A stretch of DNA of 64,000 nucleotides from an uncultured Clostridia bacterium (GTDB lineage: Bacteria; Bacillota; Clostridia; Christensenellales; Aristaeellaceae), in NCBI GenBank assembly GCA_947596085.1, contig CANQEW010000005.1:1-64000 (forward strand). Reading direction: 5' to 3'. The translations under genes and the position numbers were made by a program. A model generated the notes under the pieces. The model was not told where the DNA came from and made no database searches. It saw only the letters and a program-made list of their open reading frames with translations. Of this stretch, positions 13,605 through 23,884 are shown in pieces (the first letter of the stretch is position 1; each line of letters opens with the position of its first letter).

Positions 13605-15339
13605 CTTCGCCGCCTCCCCTCGTCTGCTGCTCGTAGATCTCGCGGTAGATCTCGCAGCGCTCCATCAGCTCCGCGTGGACGCCCATGTCGGAGATCTTGC
13701 CGTTTTCCATCACCAGAATGAGGTCCGCGTCCTGCACCGACGCCACGCGCTGCGCGATGATGATCTTCGTCGTATCCGGAATGAAGCTGCGGAAGCCTTC
13801 GCGAATCAGCGCGTCGGTGCGGGTGTCCACCGCGCTGGTGGAGTCGTCCAGGATCAGCACCTTCGGCTTCTTCAAGAGCGCGCGGGCGATGCACAGCCGC
13901 TGCTTCTGTCCGCCGGAGACGTTCGTGCCGCCCTGCTCGATCCAGGTGTCGTAGCCCTTGGGGAAGGCGCGCACGAAGTCGTCCGCCTGGGCCAGCCTGC
14001 ACGCCGCGACGATCTCCTCGTCCGTGGCGTTCGGGTTGCCCCAGCGCAGGTTCTCCCTGATGGTGCCGGAGAACAGCTCGTTCTTCTGCAGCACCATCGC
14101 CACCGCGCCGCGCAGGGCGTCCAGATCGTAGTCGCGCACGTCCACGCCGCCGACCTTCACGCTGCCCTCGGTGGCGTCGTACAGGCGCGGAATGAGCTGC
14201 ACCAGCGACGACTTGCTCGAGCCCGTGCCGCCCAGCACGCCCACCGTCATGCCCGAGCGGATGTGCAGGTCGATGTCGTCGAGCGCGTACCGCTTCGCGG
14301 ACGCTGCGTACTTGAAGCGCACGTCCTCAAAGTCGATGGAGCCGTCCCTGACCTCATAGACCGGATGCTCCGGATTGCGCAGGGCGCTCTCCTCGTTCAG
14401 CACCTCGCAGATGCGCTTGGCCGACTCGCTGGACATGGTGATCATCACATAGATCATCGACAGCATCATCAGCGACATCAGGATCTGCATGCCATAAGTG
14501 AGCATCGCGGAGATCTGGCCCACGTTGACCAGCGAGCCGTGGCTGGTAATCGCCATGCGCGAGCCCACCAGCAGCACGAAGCCCATGTTGAAGTACAGGC
14601 ACAGCTGCATCAGCGGCGTGTTCAGCGCCACGATGCGCTCAGCCCGCGTGAAGTCCCGGCGGATGTTCTCGGAGGCCGCGCCGAACTTCTGCTTCTCGTA
14701 CTCCTCCCGCGAGAAGCCCTTGACCACGCGCATGGCCCGCACGTTCTCCTCGATGGATTCGTTCATCCGGTCGTACTTGCGGAACACGCTGCGGAACGCC
14801 GGCATCGCCTTGCGCGCCACCATCAGCAGCCCGAACACCAACACCGGCACGATCACCACGAAGGTCGTCGCCAGCCTGCCCGCCATGATGTAGGCCATCA
14901 CGATGGAGAACACGAACATCATCGGCGCGCGAACCGCCGTGCGGATGATCATCATGAAGGACATCTGCACGTTGGAGACGTCCGTGGTCATGCGCGTCAC
15001 CAGCGAGGCCGAGGAGAACTTGTCGATGTTCTCAAAGGAAAAGGTGTCGATCCTGCGAAAGATGTCGTGGCGCAGGTTGCGCGCGAAGCCCGCCGAGGCG
15101 CGCGCGCAGGTGAAGCCCGCCGCGCCGCCGCACAGCAGCGAAACGATGGCCATGGCCGTCAGCACGCCGCCCATGACGAGCACCTCCCGCATGGCCGCGT
15201 TCGCGCTGATGCGGTTCACCAGATCGGCGATGATGTACGGAATCAGCACGTCGATCACCGCCTCCAGCACGATCAACACCAGCGTATACAGCGTAGGCCG
15301 CTTGAACTCCCGCACGCAGCCCGCCAGCCGTCTGAGCAT
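13588..15339 (-). CDS. ABC exporter, membrane-ATPase fusion (first half of heterodimer)
   Basis: 583 residues: six-helix exporter domain (about 15-300) and an ATPase domain with Walker A GGTGSSKSS (about 368), signature VSGGQ and Walker B LILDDSTSAVD. The residue after the Walker B aspartate is Asp, not the usual catalytic Glu. This marks the degenerate ATP site found in one half of asymmetric heterodimers such as BmrC or TM287. The ATG at 15339 follows GTGAGGAAAAC; longer in-frame starts run back through the promoter and are not credible. The promoter -10 (TATAAT, 15394-15389) is about 50 bases upstream. No leader ORF is visible here, unlike B. subtilis bmrCD. Confidence 0.9.
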   Translation of the reverse strand: MLRRLAGCVREFKRPTLYTLVLIVLEAVIDVLIPYIIADLVNRISANAAMREVLVMGGVLTAMAIVSLLCGGAAGFTCARASAGFARNLRHDIFRRIDTFSFENIDKFSSASLVTRMTTDVSNVQMSFMMIIRTAVRAPMMFVFSIVMAYIMAGRLATTFVVIVPVLVFGLLMVARKAMPAFRSVFRKYDRMNESIEENVRAMRVVKGFSREEYEKQKFGAASENIRRDFTRAERIVALNTPLMQLCLYFNMGFVLLVGSRMAITSHGSLVNVGQISAMLTYGMQILMSLMMLSMIYVMITMSSESAKRICEVLNEESALRNPEHPVYEVRDGSIDFEDVRFKYAASAKRYALDDIDLHIRSGMTVGVLGGTGSSKSSLVQLIPRLYDATEGSVKVGGVDVRDYDLDALRGAVAMVLQKNELFSGTIRENLRWGNPNATDEEIVAACRLAQADDFVRAFPKGYDTWIEQGGTNVSGGQKQRLCIARALLKKPKVLILDDSTSAVDTRTDALIREGFRSFIPDTTKIIIAQRVASVQDADLILVMENGKISDMGVHAELMERCEIYREIYEQQTRGGGEDEQTA

Positions 15340-15388
15340 GTTTTCCTCACTCCAATCCTCCGCGCGGAACCGCCCGCGCGTCTTCCAC

Positions 15389-15394
15389 ATTATA
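15389..15394 (-). promoter_or_regulatory. -10 box for the ABC exporter operon
   Basis: TATAAT on the minus strand (15394-15389) about 50 bases before the first exporter gene. No good -35 box lies 16-18 bases upstream, so the promoter may be weak or activator-dependent. Confidence 0.45.
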
Positions 15395-15493
15395 CCGCCC
15401 CATTGTAAAGAAACGCCGAAGGAAGTTTGTCGCGGAAGTTGAAAGCGGATTGCGTCTGCCGCAAAACTTAATCTGCCCTTCATTGACGCTCCA

Positions 15494-15522
15494 TTGACAC
15501 CACATGCCCGCCGTGCTAGAAT
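15494..15522 (+). promoter_or_regulatory. Sigma-A promoter of the pyr operon
   Basis: TTGACA (15494-15499), a 17-base spacer and TAGAAT (15517-15522). The predicted start near 15529 leaves only about 14 bases before pyrC. There is therefore no room for the PyrR attenuators seen in Bacillus pyr operons. An additional TTGACG lies at 15483. Confidence 0.8.
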
Positions 15523-15542
15523 AAGCAAACGACACAGGGAGC

Positions 15543-16778
15543 GTGATCGACTTGCTGAAGGGCGCGATTCTGGACGCACAGGTCTGCTCGGGCGGACGAT
15601 TGACGGGGCGAGATTTTTCCTTTTCCTGTCTGTCCGAATCCCGAACGCTTCCCATTGAATTGCAAGGGCTTGCCGTTTTTCCCGGCTTCGCGGATGTGCA
15701 CGTGCACTTCCGCGAGCCGGGTTTTTCATATAAGGAAACCATCGCCACCGGCAGCCGCGCGGCGGCCCGGGGCGGGTGCGCGGTGGTCTGCGCCATGCCG
15801 AATTTGAACCCCGTTCCGGACAGCGTGGAGCATCTCGCGCCCCAGCTCGAAGCCATCCGCCGGGGCGCGGCGATCCGCGTGCTTCCCTACGGCGCGATCA
15901 CCAGGGGCGAGCGCGGCGAGGAGCTGGCTGACATGGCCGCGCTCGCACCCTTCGTCTGCGCGTTCTCCGACGACGGCCGGGGCGTGCAGAGCGCGGACAT
16001 GATGCGGGAGGCGATGCGCAGGGCCAAGTCGCTGGGCAAGCTGATCGCCGCCCACTGCGAGGACAACGCGCTCCTGAACGGCGGCTGCATCCACGACGGC
16101 GCCTACGCTCGCGCCCACGGGCACCGGGGCATCTCCTCCGAGAGCGAGTGGCGGCAGATCGAGCGCGATTTAAAGCTGGTGCGCGAGACAGGCTGCGGCT
16201 ACCACGTCTGCCACATCTCCACGAAGGAGAGCGTGGCGCTGATTCGAAGGGCGAAGGCCGAGGGGCTGAACGTGAGCTGCGAGACCGGCCCGCACTACCT
16301 GCTGCTGGACGATTCGATGCTTCAGGAGGACGGCCGCTTCAAGATGAATCCGCCCATCCGTGACAGGGCCGACCGGGAGGCGCTTCTCGAGGGCCTTTGC
16401 GACGGCACCATCGACATGATCGCCACCGACCACGCGCCCCACAGCGCCGAAGAAAAGTCGAAGGGGCTCTCCGGCAGCCTGATGGGCGTGGTGGGCGTCG
16501 AGACGGCGTTCCCGTTGCTCTACACCTATCTGGTAAAGAAGGGAATCATTTCTCTGGAAAAGCTCGTCGCGCTCATGCACGACAACCCGTGCCGGCGCTT
16601 CGGCATCGAGCTTCCGACGGAGCAAAACTTCACCGCGTTCGACCTTAACGCGGAGTATGAGATCGACCCGGCGGAGTTTCTGTCCAAGGGCAGATCGACG
16701 CCGTTCGCGGGTTGGCGCGTCAACGGGCGCTGCAAGCTCACCGTGGCGGGCGGCAAGCTCGCCTACATCGAGGAATAG
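15543..16778 (+). CDS. pyrC: Dihydroorotase
   Basis: 411 residues, class I dihydroorotase, the zinc amidohydrolase that cyclises carbamoyl-aspartate to dihydroorotate (third step of UMP synthesis). The metal motif DVHVHFREPG is at about 49-58. AHCEDN, HISTKE and TDHAPH supply further metal and catalytic residues in the expected order. The GTG start is the furthest upstream consistent with the promoter; its ribosome site AGGGAG is very close (2 bases), and a TTG at 15552 has better spacing, so the exact start is uncertain. It is the first gene of the operon, 18 bases before carB. Confidence 0.93.
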   Translation: MIDLLKGAILDAQVCSGGRLTGRDFSFSCLSESRTLPIELQGLAVFPGFADVHVHFREPGFSYKETIATGSRAAARGGCAVVCAMPNLNPVPDSVEHLAPQLEAIRRGAAIRVLPYGAITRGERGEELADMAALAPFVCAFSDDGRGVQSADMMREAMRRAKSLGKLIAAHCEDNALLNGGCIHDGAYARAHGHRGISSESEWRQIERDLKLVRETGCGYHVCHISTKESVALIRRAKAEGLNVSCETGPHYLLLDDSMLQEDGRFKMNPPIRDRADREALLEGLCDGTIDMIATDHAPHSAEEKSKGLSGSLMGVVGVETAFPLLYTYLVKKGIISLEKLVALMHDNPCRRFGIELPTEQNFTAFDLNAEYEIDPAEFLSKGRSTPFAGWRVNGRCKLTVAGGKLAYIEE

Positions 16779-16796
16779 GAGAGGGAGAACGCACAC

Positions 16797-19700
16797 ATGG
16801 CAAAGCGCACGGATTTGAAGAAGATCATGATCATCGGCTCGGGCCCCATCGTGATCGGGCAGGCGGCGGAATTCGACTACGCGGGCACGCAGGCCTGCCT
16901 GGCCCTCAAGGAGGAGGGCTATGAGGTGGTGCTGGTGAACTCCAACCCCGCCACCATCATGACCGACACCTCCATCGCCGACAAGGTGTACATGGAGCCG
17001 CTGACTGAGGAATACGTGGCGCGCATCCTGCGCTACGAGCGCCCGGACGCGATCATCCCCGGCATCGGCGGCCAGACGGGCCTGAACCTCGCGGTGCAGC
17101 TGGAGAAGTCCGGCGTGCTCAGGGAATGCCAGGTGGAGCTTCTGGGCACCAGCAGCGCGAGCATCGAGAAGGCCGAGGATCGCGAGCTCTTCAAGGAGCT
17201 CTGCCAGGAGATCGGCGAGCCGGTCATCCCGTCCCAGATCACCTATTCCATCGAAGAAGCGGTGAAGGCGGCGGAGGCCATCGGCTATCCGGTCGTGCTG
17301 CGTCCCGCGTTCACGCTGGGCGGCACCGGCGGCGGCTTCGCCTACGACGAGGCCGAGCTGCGCGAGGTGGGCAACGCGGCGTTCAAGCTGTCGCCCGTGC
17401 ACCAGGTGCTGGTGGAAAAGAGCGTGCGCGGCTACAAGGAGATCGAGTTCGAGGTCATGCGCGACGGAACCGACCACGCCATCACCATCTGCGGCATGGA
17501 AAACGTCGATCCCGTGGGCGTGCACACCGGCGACTCCATCGTGGTCGCGCCCATCATGTCGCTCAACGGCCACGATTTGAAGATGCTCAACGACTCCGCC
17601 TTGAAGATCATCAAGGCTTTGAAGGTCGAGGGCGGCTGCAACGTGCAGTTCGCGCTGCACCCGCAGACCTCCGAATACTTTCTGATTGAAGTCAACCCCC
17701 GCGTGTCGCGCTCGTCCGCGCTGGCGAGCAAGGCCAGCGGCTACCCCATTGCCCGCGTGACGGCAAAGATCGCCGTGGGCATGCGGTTGGAGGACATCCG
17801 GATCGCCAACACCACCGCCGTCTTCGAGCCGAGCCTCGACTACGTGGTCGCCAAGCTGCCCCGCTTCCCCTTCGACAAGTTCACCGACGCCAACAACCGC
17901 CTAGGCACCCAGATGAAGGCCACCGGCGAGGTCATGGCCATCGGCGCGACACTGGAGGAGTGCCTGCTGAAGGCCGCGCGCTCTCTGGAGATCGGCGTGT
18001 GCCACCTGCACATGAAGAAGTTCGACAGCTGGTCGAAGGAGGAGCTTCTCAAGTACGTCTCCGACTTCCGCGACGACGCGATCTACGCCGTGGCCCAGGC
18101 GCTGCGGCTGGGCGCGACCGTGGACGAGCTGTTCCGGACGACCGAAATCACGCCTCTGTTCCTGGAGGCCGTGAAGCGCATCACCGACCAGGAACCCGCC
18201 GTCGCCGCCCACCCCTTCGATCTGGAAGCGATGAAGGCGGCGAAGAAGCTGGGCTTCTCGGACAAGTACATCGCCCAGCTCTGGAAGTGCCCGGAGACGA
18301 AGGTCTGGGAGTTCCGCCGGGACAACGGGGTCTTCCCCTTCTTCCGCATGGTGGACACCGCCCACACCGGCGCGTACATCCCCTACTTCTATTCCAGCTA
18401 CCAGGGCGAGAACCAGTCCGTCGTCACGGATCGCCCGAAGACGGTGGTGCTGGGCGCGGGCCCGATCCGCATCGGCCAGGGCGTGGAGTTCGACTATTCC
18501 ACCGTGCACGCGGTGACCACCATCCGCCGCGCGGGCTACGAATCCATCATCATCAACAACAACCCCGAGACCGTCTCCACCGACTACACCACGGCGGACA
18601 AGCTCTACTTCGAGCCGCTGACCGCCGAGGACGTGATGAACATCCTGACCTATGAGAAGGCGGGGAATGTGATCGCCTCGCTGGGCGGCCAGACCGCCAT
18701 CAACCTGGCCCAGCCGCTGCACGACCGGGGTGTGGAGATCATCGGCACCAGCGTGGAGGCCATCGAGCGCGCCGAGAACCGCGACGCCTTCGAAAAGATC
18801 CTCGAGGAGCTGCGCATCCCCCAGTCCGAGGGCCGCGCGGTGACGAACATCGAGGACGGCGTGCGGACGGCCGCGGAGATCGGCTATCCGGTGCTGGTGC
18901 GCCCGAGCTTCGTGCTGGGCGGCCGTGCGATGCAGATCGTCACCAACGAGGAGCAGCTTCGCCACTACCTGAAGACCGCCGTGGAGATCGACGCGGACAA
19001 GCCCGTGCTGGTGGACCACTACATCCTGGGCAAGGAGGTCGAGGTGGACGCCATCTGCGACGGCCGCAACGTGTTCGTGCCGGGCATCATGGAATTGGTG
19101 GAGCGCACCGGCGTGCACAGCGGCGACTCGATCAGCGTCTATCCCGCGTTCAGCATTTCGAACAAGGTCAAGGGCACGATCCTGGACTACTCCAAGCGAC
19201 TGGGCCTGGGCCTGGGAATCGTGGGCATCTACAACATCCAGTTCATCGTGGATCGGGAAGAAAACGTCTACATCATCGAGGTCAACCCGCGCTCGTCGCG
19301 CACGGTGCCGTTCCTCTCGAAGGCCACGGGCTGGTCGCTGGCGGACATCGCCACGAACGTCATCCTCGGCAAGTCGCTCAAGGAGCAGGGCATCTTCGAT
19401 CTCTATCCGCCGGAGAAGAAGCGCTGGTATGTGAAGGTTCCCGTGTTCTCCTTCAACAAGTTGCGGGGCCTGGACACCTACCTCTCCCCGGAGATGAAGT
19501 CCACCGGCGAGGCCATCGGCTACGACGGCAAGCTCTACCGCGCGCTGTACAAGGCGCTGCAGGCCAGCGGCATGCAATTGACCAACCACGGCGCGGTACT
19601 TGCCACCATCGCCAATAAGGACCAGGAGGAGGCGTTGCCGCTGATCCGCCGCTTCTACCACCTGGGCTTCAACATCGAGGCCACCGAGGGCACGGCGGAG

Positions 19701-19973
19701 TTCTTGAAAAAGCACGGCATCCGCACCCACGTTCTGAAGAAAATCAGCGAGGGCAGCGACGACATCCCGGACGCGCTGCGCTCCGGCCGCATCGCCTACG
19801 TCATCAACACCCGCAACATCGGCTCCACCAGTCAGGCGCGCGACGGCTTCATGATTCGAAGGCTGTCGGTGGAGAACAACGTGAGCTCCTTCACCTCGCT
19901 GGACACGGTCAAGGTGCTGCTGGATGTGCTGGAGGAGACGACCTTCGCCATCTCCACCATCGACAGGGAGTGA
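16797..19973 (+). CDS. carB: Carbamoyl-phosphate synthase large subunit
   Basis: 1058 residues, the usual length. Two homologous ATP-grasp halves each start with a dinucleotide-like motif (IGSGPIVIGQAAEFDYAG at about 13-30 and LGAGPIRIGQGVEFDYS at about 551-567), with a C-terminal MGS-like allosteric domain (about 930-1058). It makes carbamoyl phosphate from bicarbonate, ATP and ammonia. Ammonia normally comes from the glutaminase subunit CarA, which is not in this operon or window and must be encoded elsewhere. RBS GGAGAGGGAG precedes the ATG. It is followed after three bases by pyrK. Confidence 0.96.
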   Translation: MAKRTDLKKIMIIGSGPIVIGQAAEFDYAGTQACLALKEEGYEVVLVNSNPATIMTDTSIADKVYMEPLTEEYVARILRYERPDAIIPGIGGQTGLNLAVQLEKSGVLRECQVELLGTSSASIEKAEDRELFKELCQEIGEPVIPSQITYSIEEAVKAAEAIGYPVVLRPAFTLGGTGGGFAYDEAELREVGNAAFKLSPVHQVLVEKSVRGYKEIEFEVMRDGTDHAITICGMENVDPVGVHTGDSIVVAPIMSLNGHDLKMLNDSALKIIKALKVEGGCNVQFALHPQTSEYFLIEVNPRVSRSSALASKASGYPIARVTAKIAVGMRLEDIRIANTTAVFEPSLDYVVAKLPRFPFDKFTDANNRLGTQMKATGEVMAIGATLEECLLKAARSLEIGVCHLHMKKFDSWSKEELLKYVSDFRDDAIYAVAQALRLGATVDELFRTTEITPLFLEAVKRITDQEPAVAAHPFDLEAMKAAKKLGFSDKYIAQLWKCPETKVWEFRRDNGVFPFFRMVDTAHTGAYIPYFYSSYQGENQSVVTDRPKTVVLGAGPIRIGQGVEFDYSTVHAVTTIRRAGYESIIINNNPETVSTDYTTADKLYFEPLTAEDVMNILTYEKAGNVIASLGGQTAINLAQPLHDRGVEIIGTSVEAIERAENRDAFEKILEELRIPQSEGRAVTNIEDGVRTAAEIGYPVLVRPSFVLGGRAMQIVTNEEQLRHYLKTAVEIDADKPVLVDHYILGKEVEVDAICDGRNVFVPGIMELVERTGVHSGDSISVYPAFSISNKVKGTILDYSKRLGLGLGIVGIYNIQFIVDREENVYIIEVNPRSSRTVPFLSKATGWSLADIATNVILGKSLKEQGIFDLYPPEKKRWYVKVPVFSFNKLRGLDTYLSPEMKSTGEAIGYDGKLYRALYKALQASGMQLTNHGAVLATIANKDQEEALPLIRRFYHLGFNIEATEGTAEFLKKHGIRTHVLKKISEGSDDIPDALRSGRIAYVINTRNIGSTSQARDGFMIRRLSVENNVSSFTSLDTVKVLLDVLEETTFAISTIDRE

Positions 19974-19976
19974 ACC

Positions 19977-20705
19977 ATGCGGCAGGGCATATTTGAAATT
20001 TTTTCCAACCGGGCGCTGACCGCGAACGTATACGAACTGAAGCTGCGCGGCGATACGGGCGCGTTCACCGCGCCCGGCCAGTTCGCGCAGATCCGCCTCG
20101 ACGGCTTCTTCCTGCGCAGGCCCATCTCCGTCTGCGACTTGGACGGGGACGCGCTCACGCTGATCTACAAGGCGGTCGGCCGGGGCACGGAGGCCATGAC
20201 GAAGCTCGCCCCCGGCGCGAAGCTCGACCTGCTCACGGGGCTGGGCAACGGCTACGACCTCTCCCTCTGCGGCGATGCCCCGCTGCTGATCGGCGGTGGC
20301 GCGGGCGTGCCGCCGATGTACCTGCTGGCGAAGCGGCTGATCGCGGCCGGACGCCGCGCGACCGCGATTCTCGGCTTTAACACGGCCGCGGAAGTGTTGT
20401 ATGAGGACGAGTTTCACGCCCTAGGGGCGGATGTCCGCGTGACCACGGTCGACGGTTCCCGCGGCGCGAAGGGCTTCGTCACCGACGCGCTGCCCGAAGC
20501 GTACAGCCACGTGTGCGCCTGCGGCCCGGAGCCGATGCTGCGCGCGGTTTACCGCGCGACGAACACCTCCGGCCAGTTCAGCTTCGAGGAGCGCATGGGC
20601 TGCGGCTTCGGCGCGTGCATGGGCTGCAGCTGCGAGACGAAGTACGGCTCCAAGCGCATCTGCGTGGACGGGCCGGTGCTGAAAAAGGAGGAGATCCTAT
20701 GGTGA
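19977..20705 (+). CDS. pyrK: Dihydroorotate dehydrogenase B, electron-transfer subunit
   Basis: 242 residues. The N-terminal ferredoxin-reductase-like FAD domain contains FFLRRPISVCD (about 43-53). It is followed by the NAD-binding segment LLIGGGAGVPPMYLLA (about 102-117). The C-terminus carries the 2Fe-2S cysteine cluster MGCGFGACMGCSC with a last Cys in RICVDG. PyrK passes electrons from the flavin of PyrD to NAD+. Its stop overlaps the pyrD start by seven bases and AAGGAGG lies inside its last codons, showing tight coupling with pyrD. Confidence 0.93.
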   Translation: MRQGIFEIFSNRALTANVYELKLRGDTGAFTAPGQFAQIRLDGFFLRRPISVCDLDGDALTLIYKAVGRGTEAMTKLAPGAKLDLLTGLGNGYDLSLCGDAPLLIGGGAGVPPMYLLAKRLIAAGRRATAILGFNTAAEVLYEDEFHALGADVRVTTVDGSRGAKGFVTDALPEAYSHVCACGPEPMLRAVYRATNTSGQFSFEERMGCGFGACMGCSCETKYGSKRICVDGPVLKKEEILW

Positions 20706-21610
20706 ACACGAAGGTCTCCCTCTGCGGAATCGAGCTCGACAATCCCATCATTCCGGCCTCCGGCACCTTCGGCTACGGCGCAGAATTCGCAAAGCTCTAC
20801 GACATCGACTGCCTGGGAACCTTCTCCTTCAAGGGCACGACCCGCGAGCCGCGCTTCGGCAACCCCACCCCCCGCATCGCGGAGGCGCCGGGCGGCATGC
20901 TCAACTCCGTCGGGTTGCAAAACCCCGGAATTGACCACGTGATCGAGCACGAGCTGCCGGAGATGAAGCGCTACTTCCACAAGCCGGTCATGGCCAACGT
21001 CAGCGGCTTTTCGGTGGAGGAGTTCGCCGAGGTCTGCGGGCGGCTGGACACCTGTGAGCAGGTGGGCTGGCTGGAGGTCAACATCAGCTGCCCGAACGTC
21101 CACGGCGGCGGCATGAGCTTCGGCACCGACGCGAAGATGGCCGCGCGGGTCACTTCCGCCGTGAAGCGCGCGACCCGCAAGCCCGTCCTCATGAAGCTTT
21201 CCCCCAACGTGACCGACATCGCGGAGATCGCGCGCGCCTGCGCGGACGCGGGCGCGGACGGAATCAGCCTCATCAATACGCTGATGGGCATGCGCATCGA
21301 CCCGCGCCGCCGCGCGCCCATCCTCGCCAACAGGACCGGCGGGCTGTCGGGCGGGGCCGTGTTCCCGATCGCGCTGCGCATGGTCTGGCAGGTGTACGAG
21401 GTGGTGGACGTTCCCATCGTCGGGCTGGGCGGCGTGCGAAGTGCCGAGGACGCGATTGAAATGATGCTGGCCGGAGCCACGGCGGTGGAGGTCGGCGCGG
21501 AAAATCTGGTCAATCCCTTCGCCTGCCGGAACATCGTAAATGAGCTCCCGGCCGCGATGGAAAAGTACGGAATCAGGGATTTAAACGAAATCATCGGAGG
21601 TGCGCATTGA
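20699..21610 (+). CDS. pyrD: Dihydroorotate dehydrogenase B, catalytic subunit
   Basis: 303 residues, class 1B enzyme: an FMN TIM barrel that oxidises dihydroorotate to orotate. Seen motifs are the N-terminal NPIIPASGTFGYG (about 14-26), NISCPNVHGGG (about 132-142) and the FMN-binding VGLGGVRSAEDA near 240. The ATG at 20699 sits inside the pyrK end, with AAGGAGG (20684-20690) eight bases upstream; a much longer open frame to 20513 only overlaps pyrK. Pairing with pyrK confirms the NAD-dependent 1B type. Confidence 0.95.
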   Translation: MVNTKVSLCGIELDNPIIPASGTFGYGAEFAKLYDIDCLGTFSFKGTTREPRFGNPTPRIAEAPGGMLNSVGLQNPGIDHVIEHELPEMKRYFHKPVMANVSGFSVEEFAEVCGRLDTCEQVGWLEVNISCPNVHGGGMSFGTDAKMAARVTSAVKRATRKPVLMKLSPNVTDIAEIARACADAGADGISLINTLMGMRIDPRRRAPILANRTGGLSGGAVFPIALRMVWQVYEVVDVPIVGLGGVRSAEDAIEMMLAGATAVEVGAENLVNPFACRNIVNELPAAMEKYGIRDLNEIIGGAH

Positions 21611-21611
21611 C

Positions 21612-22310
21612 ATGGGACGCGACGTGATCATCGCCTGCGACTTCGCCAGCCGCGAGCAGACGCTCGCCTTTCTGGATCCGTTTGAGCGGGAGAAGCCGTT
21701 TGTCAAGATTGGCATGGAGCTCTACTACGCCGAGGGCCCGCAGATCGTGCGGGAGATCAAGGCGCGCGGGCACAAAATCTTCCTCGATTTGAAGCTGCAC
21801 GATATCCCGAACACGGTCAAAAAGGCCATGGCGGTGCTGTCCCGGCTGGACGTGGACATCTGCAACCTGCACTGCGCGGGCACCGTGGCCATGATGGAGG
21901 CGGCGCTGGAGGGACTGACCCGCCCGGACGGCACGCGGCCACTGCTGATCGGCGTGACGCAGCTAACTTCCACCGATCAGGCGCGCATGGAGCGGGATCT
22001 GTGGATTCACGCGCCCATCGACGAAGTCATCCTGCACTACGCGGAGAACGCCAGGGCTGCCGGCCTGGACGGCGTGGTCTGCTCGCCGCTGGAAGCGGGC
22101 GCCGTGCACGGGCGCTGCGGGGCGGAGTTTCTCACCGTCACGCCCGGCGTGCGCTTCGCGGACGGCGACGTGGGCGACCAGGTGCGCGTGACCACCCCCG
22201 CTCGGGCGAAGGAGCTGGGCTCGGACTACATCGTGGTCGGCCGGCCGATCACCGCGGCGAAGGACCCGGTGGCCGCCTACCGCCGCTGCGTGGAAGAATT
22301 CGTGGGTTGA
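21612..22310 (+). CDS. pyrF: Orotidine 5'-phosphate decarboxylase
   Basis: 232 residues. It decarboxylates OMP to UMP, the last step of the pathway. The catalytic DLKLHDIPNTV motif is at about 61-71, and GVTQLTS and VVGRPIT (phosphate-binding loop) follow in order. I chose the ATG at 21612, one base after the pyrD stop, because GGAGG (21597-21601) is well spaced before it. A GTG at 21600 is an alternative that would add four residues. Confidence 0.94.
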   Translation: MGRDVIIACDFASREQTLAFLDPFEREKPFVKIGMELYYAEGPQIVREIKARGHKIFLDLKLHDIPNTVKKAMAVLSRLDVDICNLHCAGTVAMMEAALEGLTRPDGTRPLLIGVTQLTSTDQARMERDLWIHAPIDEVILHYAENARAAGLDGVVCSPLEAGAVHGRCGAEFLTVTPGVRFADGDVGDQVRVTTPARAKELGSDYIVVGRPITAAKDPVAAYRRCVEEFVG

Positions 22311-22322
22311 GGAGGAAATGAC

Positions 22323-22970
22323 ATGAAGGAACGCATCGCGAAGGATTTGCTGAAGATTAAGGCCGTGTTCTTCCGCCCGGAGGAGCCCTTCACCTGGGCG
22401 AGCGGCATCAAGAGCCCCGTGTACTGCGACAACCGCCTGACGCTCACGGACGTTGAAGTGCGCGGCGACGTGGAGAACGGCCTGGCCGCCCTCATCCGCG
22501 AACATTATCCCGACGTCGAGGTCCTGATGGGCACCAGCACGGCGGGCATCGCCCACGCGGCGATCACCGGCCACCTGCTGGACCTGCCGATGGGCTACGT
22601 GCGCTCCGGCGCGAAGGATCACGGCAGAAAGAACCAGATCGAGGGCAGGCTGCTGCCGGGCCAGAAGGTCGTGGTCGTCGAGGATCTGATCTCTACTGGC
22701 GGCAGCGTGTTGGAAGTCGTGGAGATTCTGCGCGAGGCCGGGGCCGAGGTGCTCGGCGTAGCGAGCATCTTCACCTACGGCATGAAGAAAGGACTGGAGC
22801 GCCTGGCGGCGGCGAACGTCGTCAACCACAGCCTGACCGACTTCGATACCATCGCCCGCATCGCGGCGGAGGAGGGCTACATCCGGCCCGAGGACGTGGC
22901 GCGGCTGATCGCGTTCCGGAACAATCCGTCGGATGAGAGCTGGATCAACGGCAATGGAGGCAACGCATGA
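22323..22970 (+). CDS. pyrE: Orotate phosphoribosyltransferase
   Basis: 215 residues. It joins orotate and PRPP to OMP. The PRPP-binding signature [13 protein letters not shown] is at about 117-129, and the N-terminal region has the family [14 protein letters not shown] segment (about 26-39). RBS GGAGGAAATGAC precedes the ATG, 12 bases after pyrF. The stop overlaps the pyrB start by four bases (ATGA). Confidence 0.95.
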   Translation: MKERIAKDLLKIKAVFFRPEEPFTWASGIKSPVYCDNRLTLTDVEVRGDVENGLAALIREHYPDVEVLMGTSTAGIAHAAITGHLLDLPMGYVRSGAKDHGRKNQIEGRLLPGQKVVVVEDLISTGGSVLEVVEILREAGAEVLGVASIFTYGMKKGLERLAAANVVNHSLTDFDTIARIAAEEGYIRPEDVARLIAFRNNPSDESWINGNGGNA

Positions 22971-23884
22971 GAAATCTGATCGACATCATGGAGCTTTCCG
23001 TGGAGGAACTGCAGGAGCTCATCGACCGGGCGATGGACATCATCGCCAACCCGGAGAAGTACGCCCACGTCTGCGCGGGCAAGAAGCTGGCGACGCTGTT
23101 CTTTGAGCCGTCCACGCGCACGCGGCTGAGCTTCGAGGCCGCGATGTACGAGTTGGGCGGCCATGTGCTGGGCTTCTCCGAGGCCCAGTCCAGCTCCGCC
23201 AGCAAGGGCGAGAGCGTCAGCGACACGGTGCGCGTCGTGGGCTGTTACGCGGACATCATCGCCATGCGCCACCCCAAGGAGGGCGCGCCTCTGGTGGCCT
23301 CCCGCAAGGCGGGCATCCCGGTGATCAACGCCGGCGACGGCGGCCACAACCACCCCACCCAGACGCTGGCGGACCTTCTGACCATCTACCGCGAGAAGGG
23401 ACGGCTGACCGACATGACCATCGGCGTGTGCGGCGACTTGAAGTTCGGCCGCACGGTGCATTCGCTGGTGTCGGCGATGTCGCGCTATCCGGGCGTGCGG
23501 TTCGTGATGATCTCCCCCGAGGAATTGAAGATTCCCAAATACATACTGACCGACGTGCTCGACCCCAAGGGCATCGAGTACGAGGAGGTCACCAGCCTCG
23601 AGGGCGCCATGCCGAAGCTGGACATTCTGTACATGACCCGCGTGCAGCGCGAGCGCTTCTTCAACGAGGCCGATTACGTGCGCCTGAAGGACAGCTACAT
23701 CCTCACCCCGGACAAGCTCAAGACCGCGAAGAACGATCTGTGCATCCTGCACCCGCTGCCGCGCGTCAATGAAATCTCCGTCGCGGTGGACGACGATCCC
23801 CGGGCGTGCTACTTCAAGCAGGCGCTCAACGGCAAGTACATGCGCATGGCGCTGATCCTGAAACTGTTGGAGGTGGACGTATGA
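22967..23884 (+). CDS. pyrB: Aspartate carbamoyltransferase catalytic subunit
   Basis: 305 residues. It condenses carbamoyl phosphate and aspartate. The carbamoyl-phosphate loop [14 protein letters not shown] is at about 46-59, and [10 protein letters not shown] (about 123-132) and HPLPR (about 262-266) complete the active site. The length is that of the PyrBI class that works with a separate regulatory chain, and pyrI follows directly with an ATGA overlap. Confidence 0.96.
   Translation: MRNLIDIMELSVEELQELIDRAMDIIANPEKYAHVCAGKKLATLFFEPSTRTRLSFEAAMYELGGHVLGFSEAQSSSASKGESVSDTVRVVGCYADIIAMRHPKEGAPLVASRKAGIPVINAGDGGHNHPTQTLADLLTIYREKGRLTDMTIGVCGDLKFGRTVHSLVSAMSRYPGVRFVMISPEELKIPKYILTDVLDPKGIEYEEVTSLEGAMPKLDILYMTRVQRERFFNEADYVRLKDSYILTPDKLKTAKNDLCILHPLPRVNEISVAVDDDPRACYFKQALNGKYMRMALILKLLEVDV

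Noticed and set aside
15340-15540. BmrB-like leader ORF in front of the ABC exporter
   Set aside because: The space between the -10 box and the start codon is about 50 bases and contains no ORF with a ribosome site or competing hairpins.
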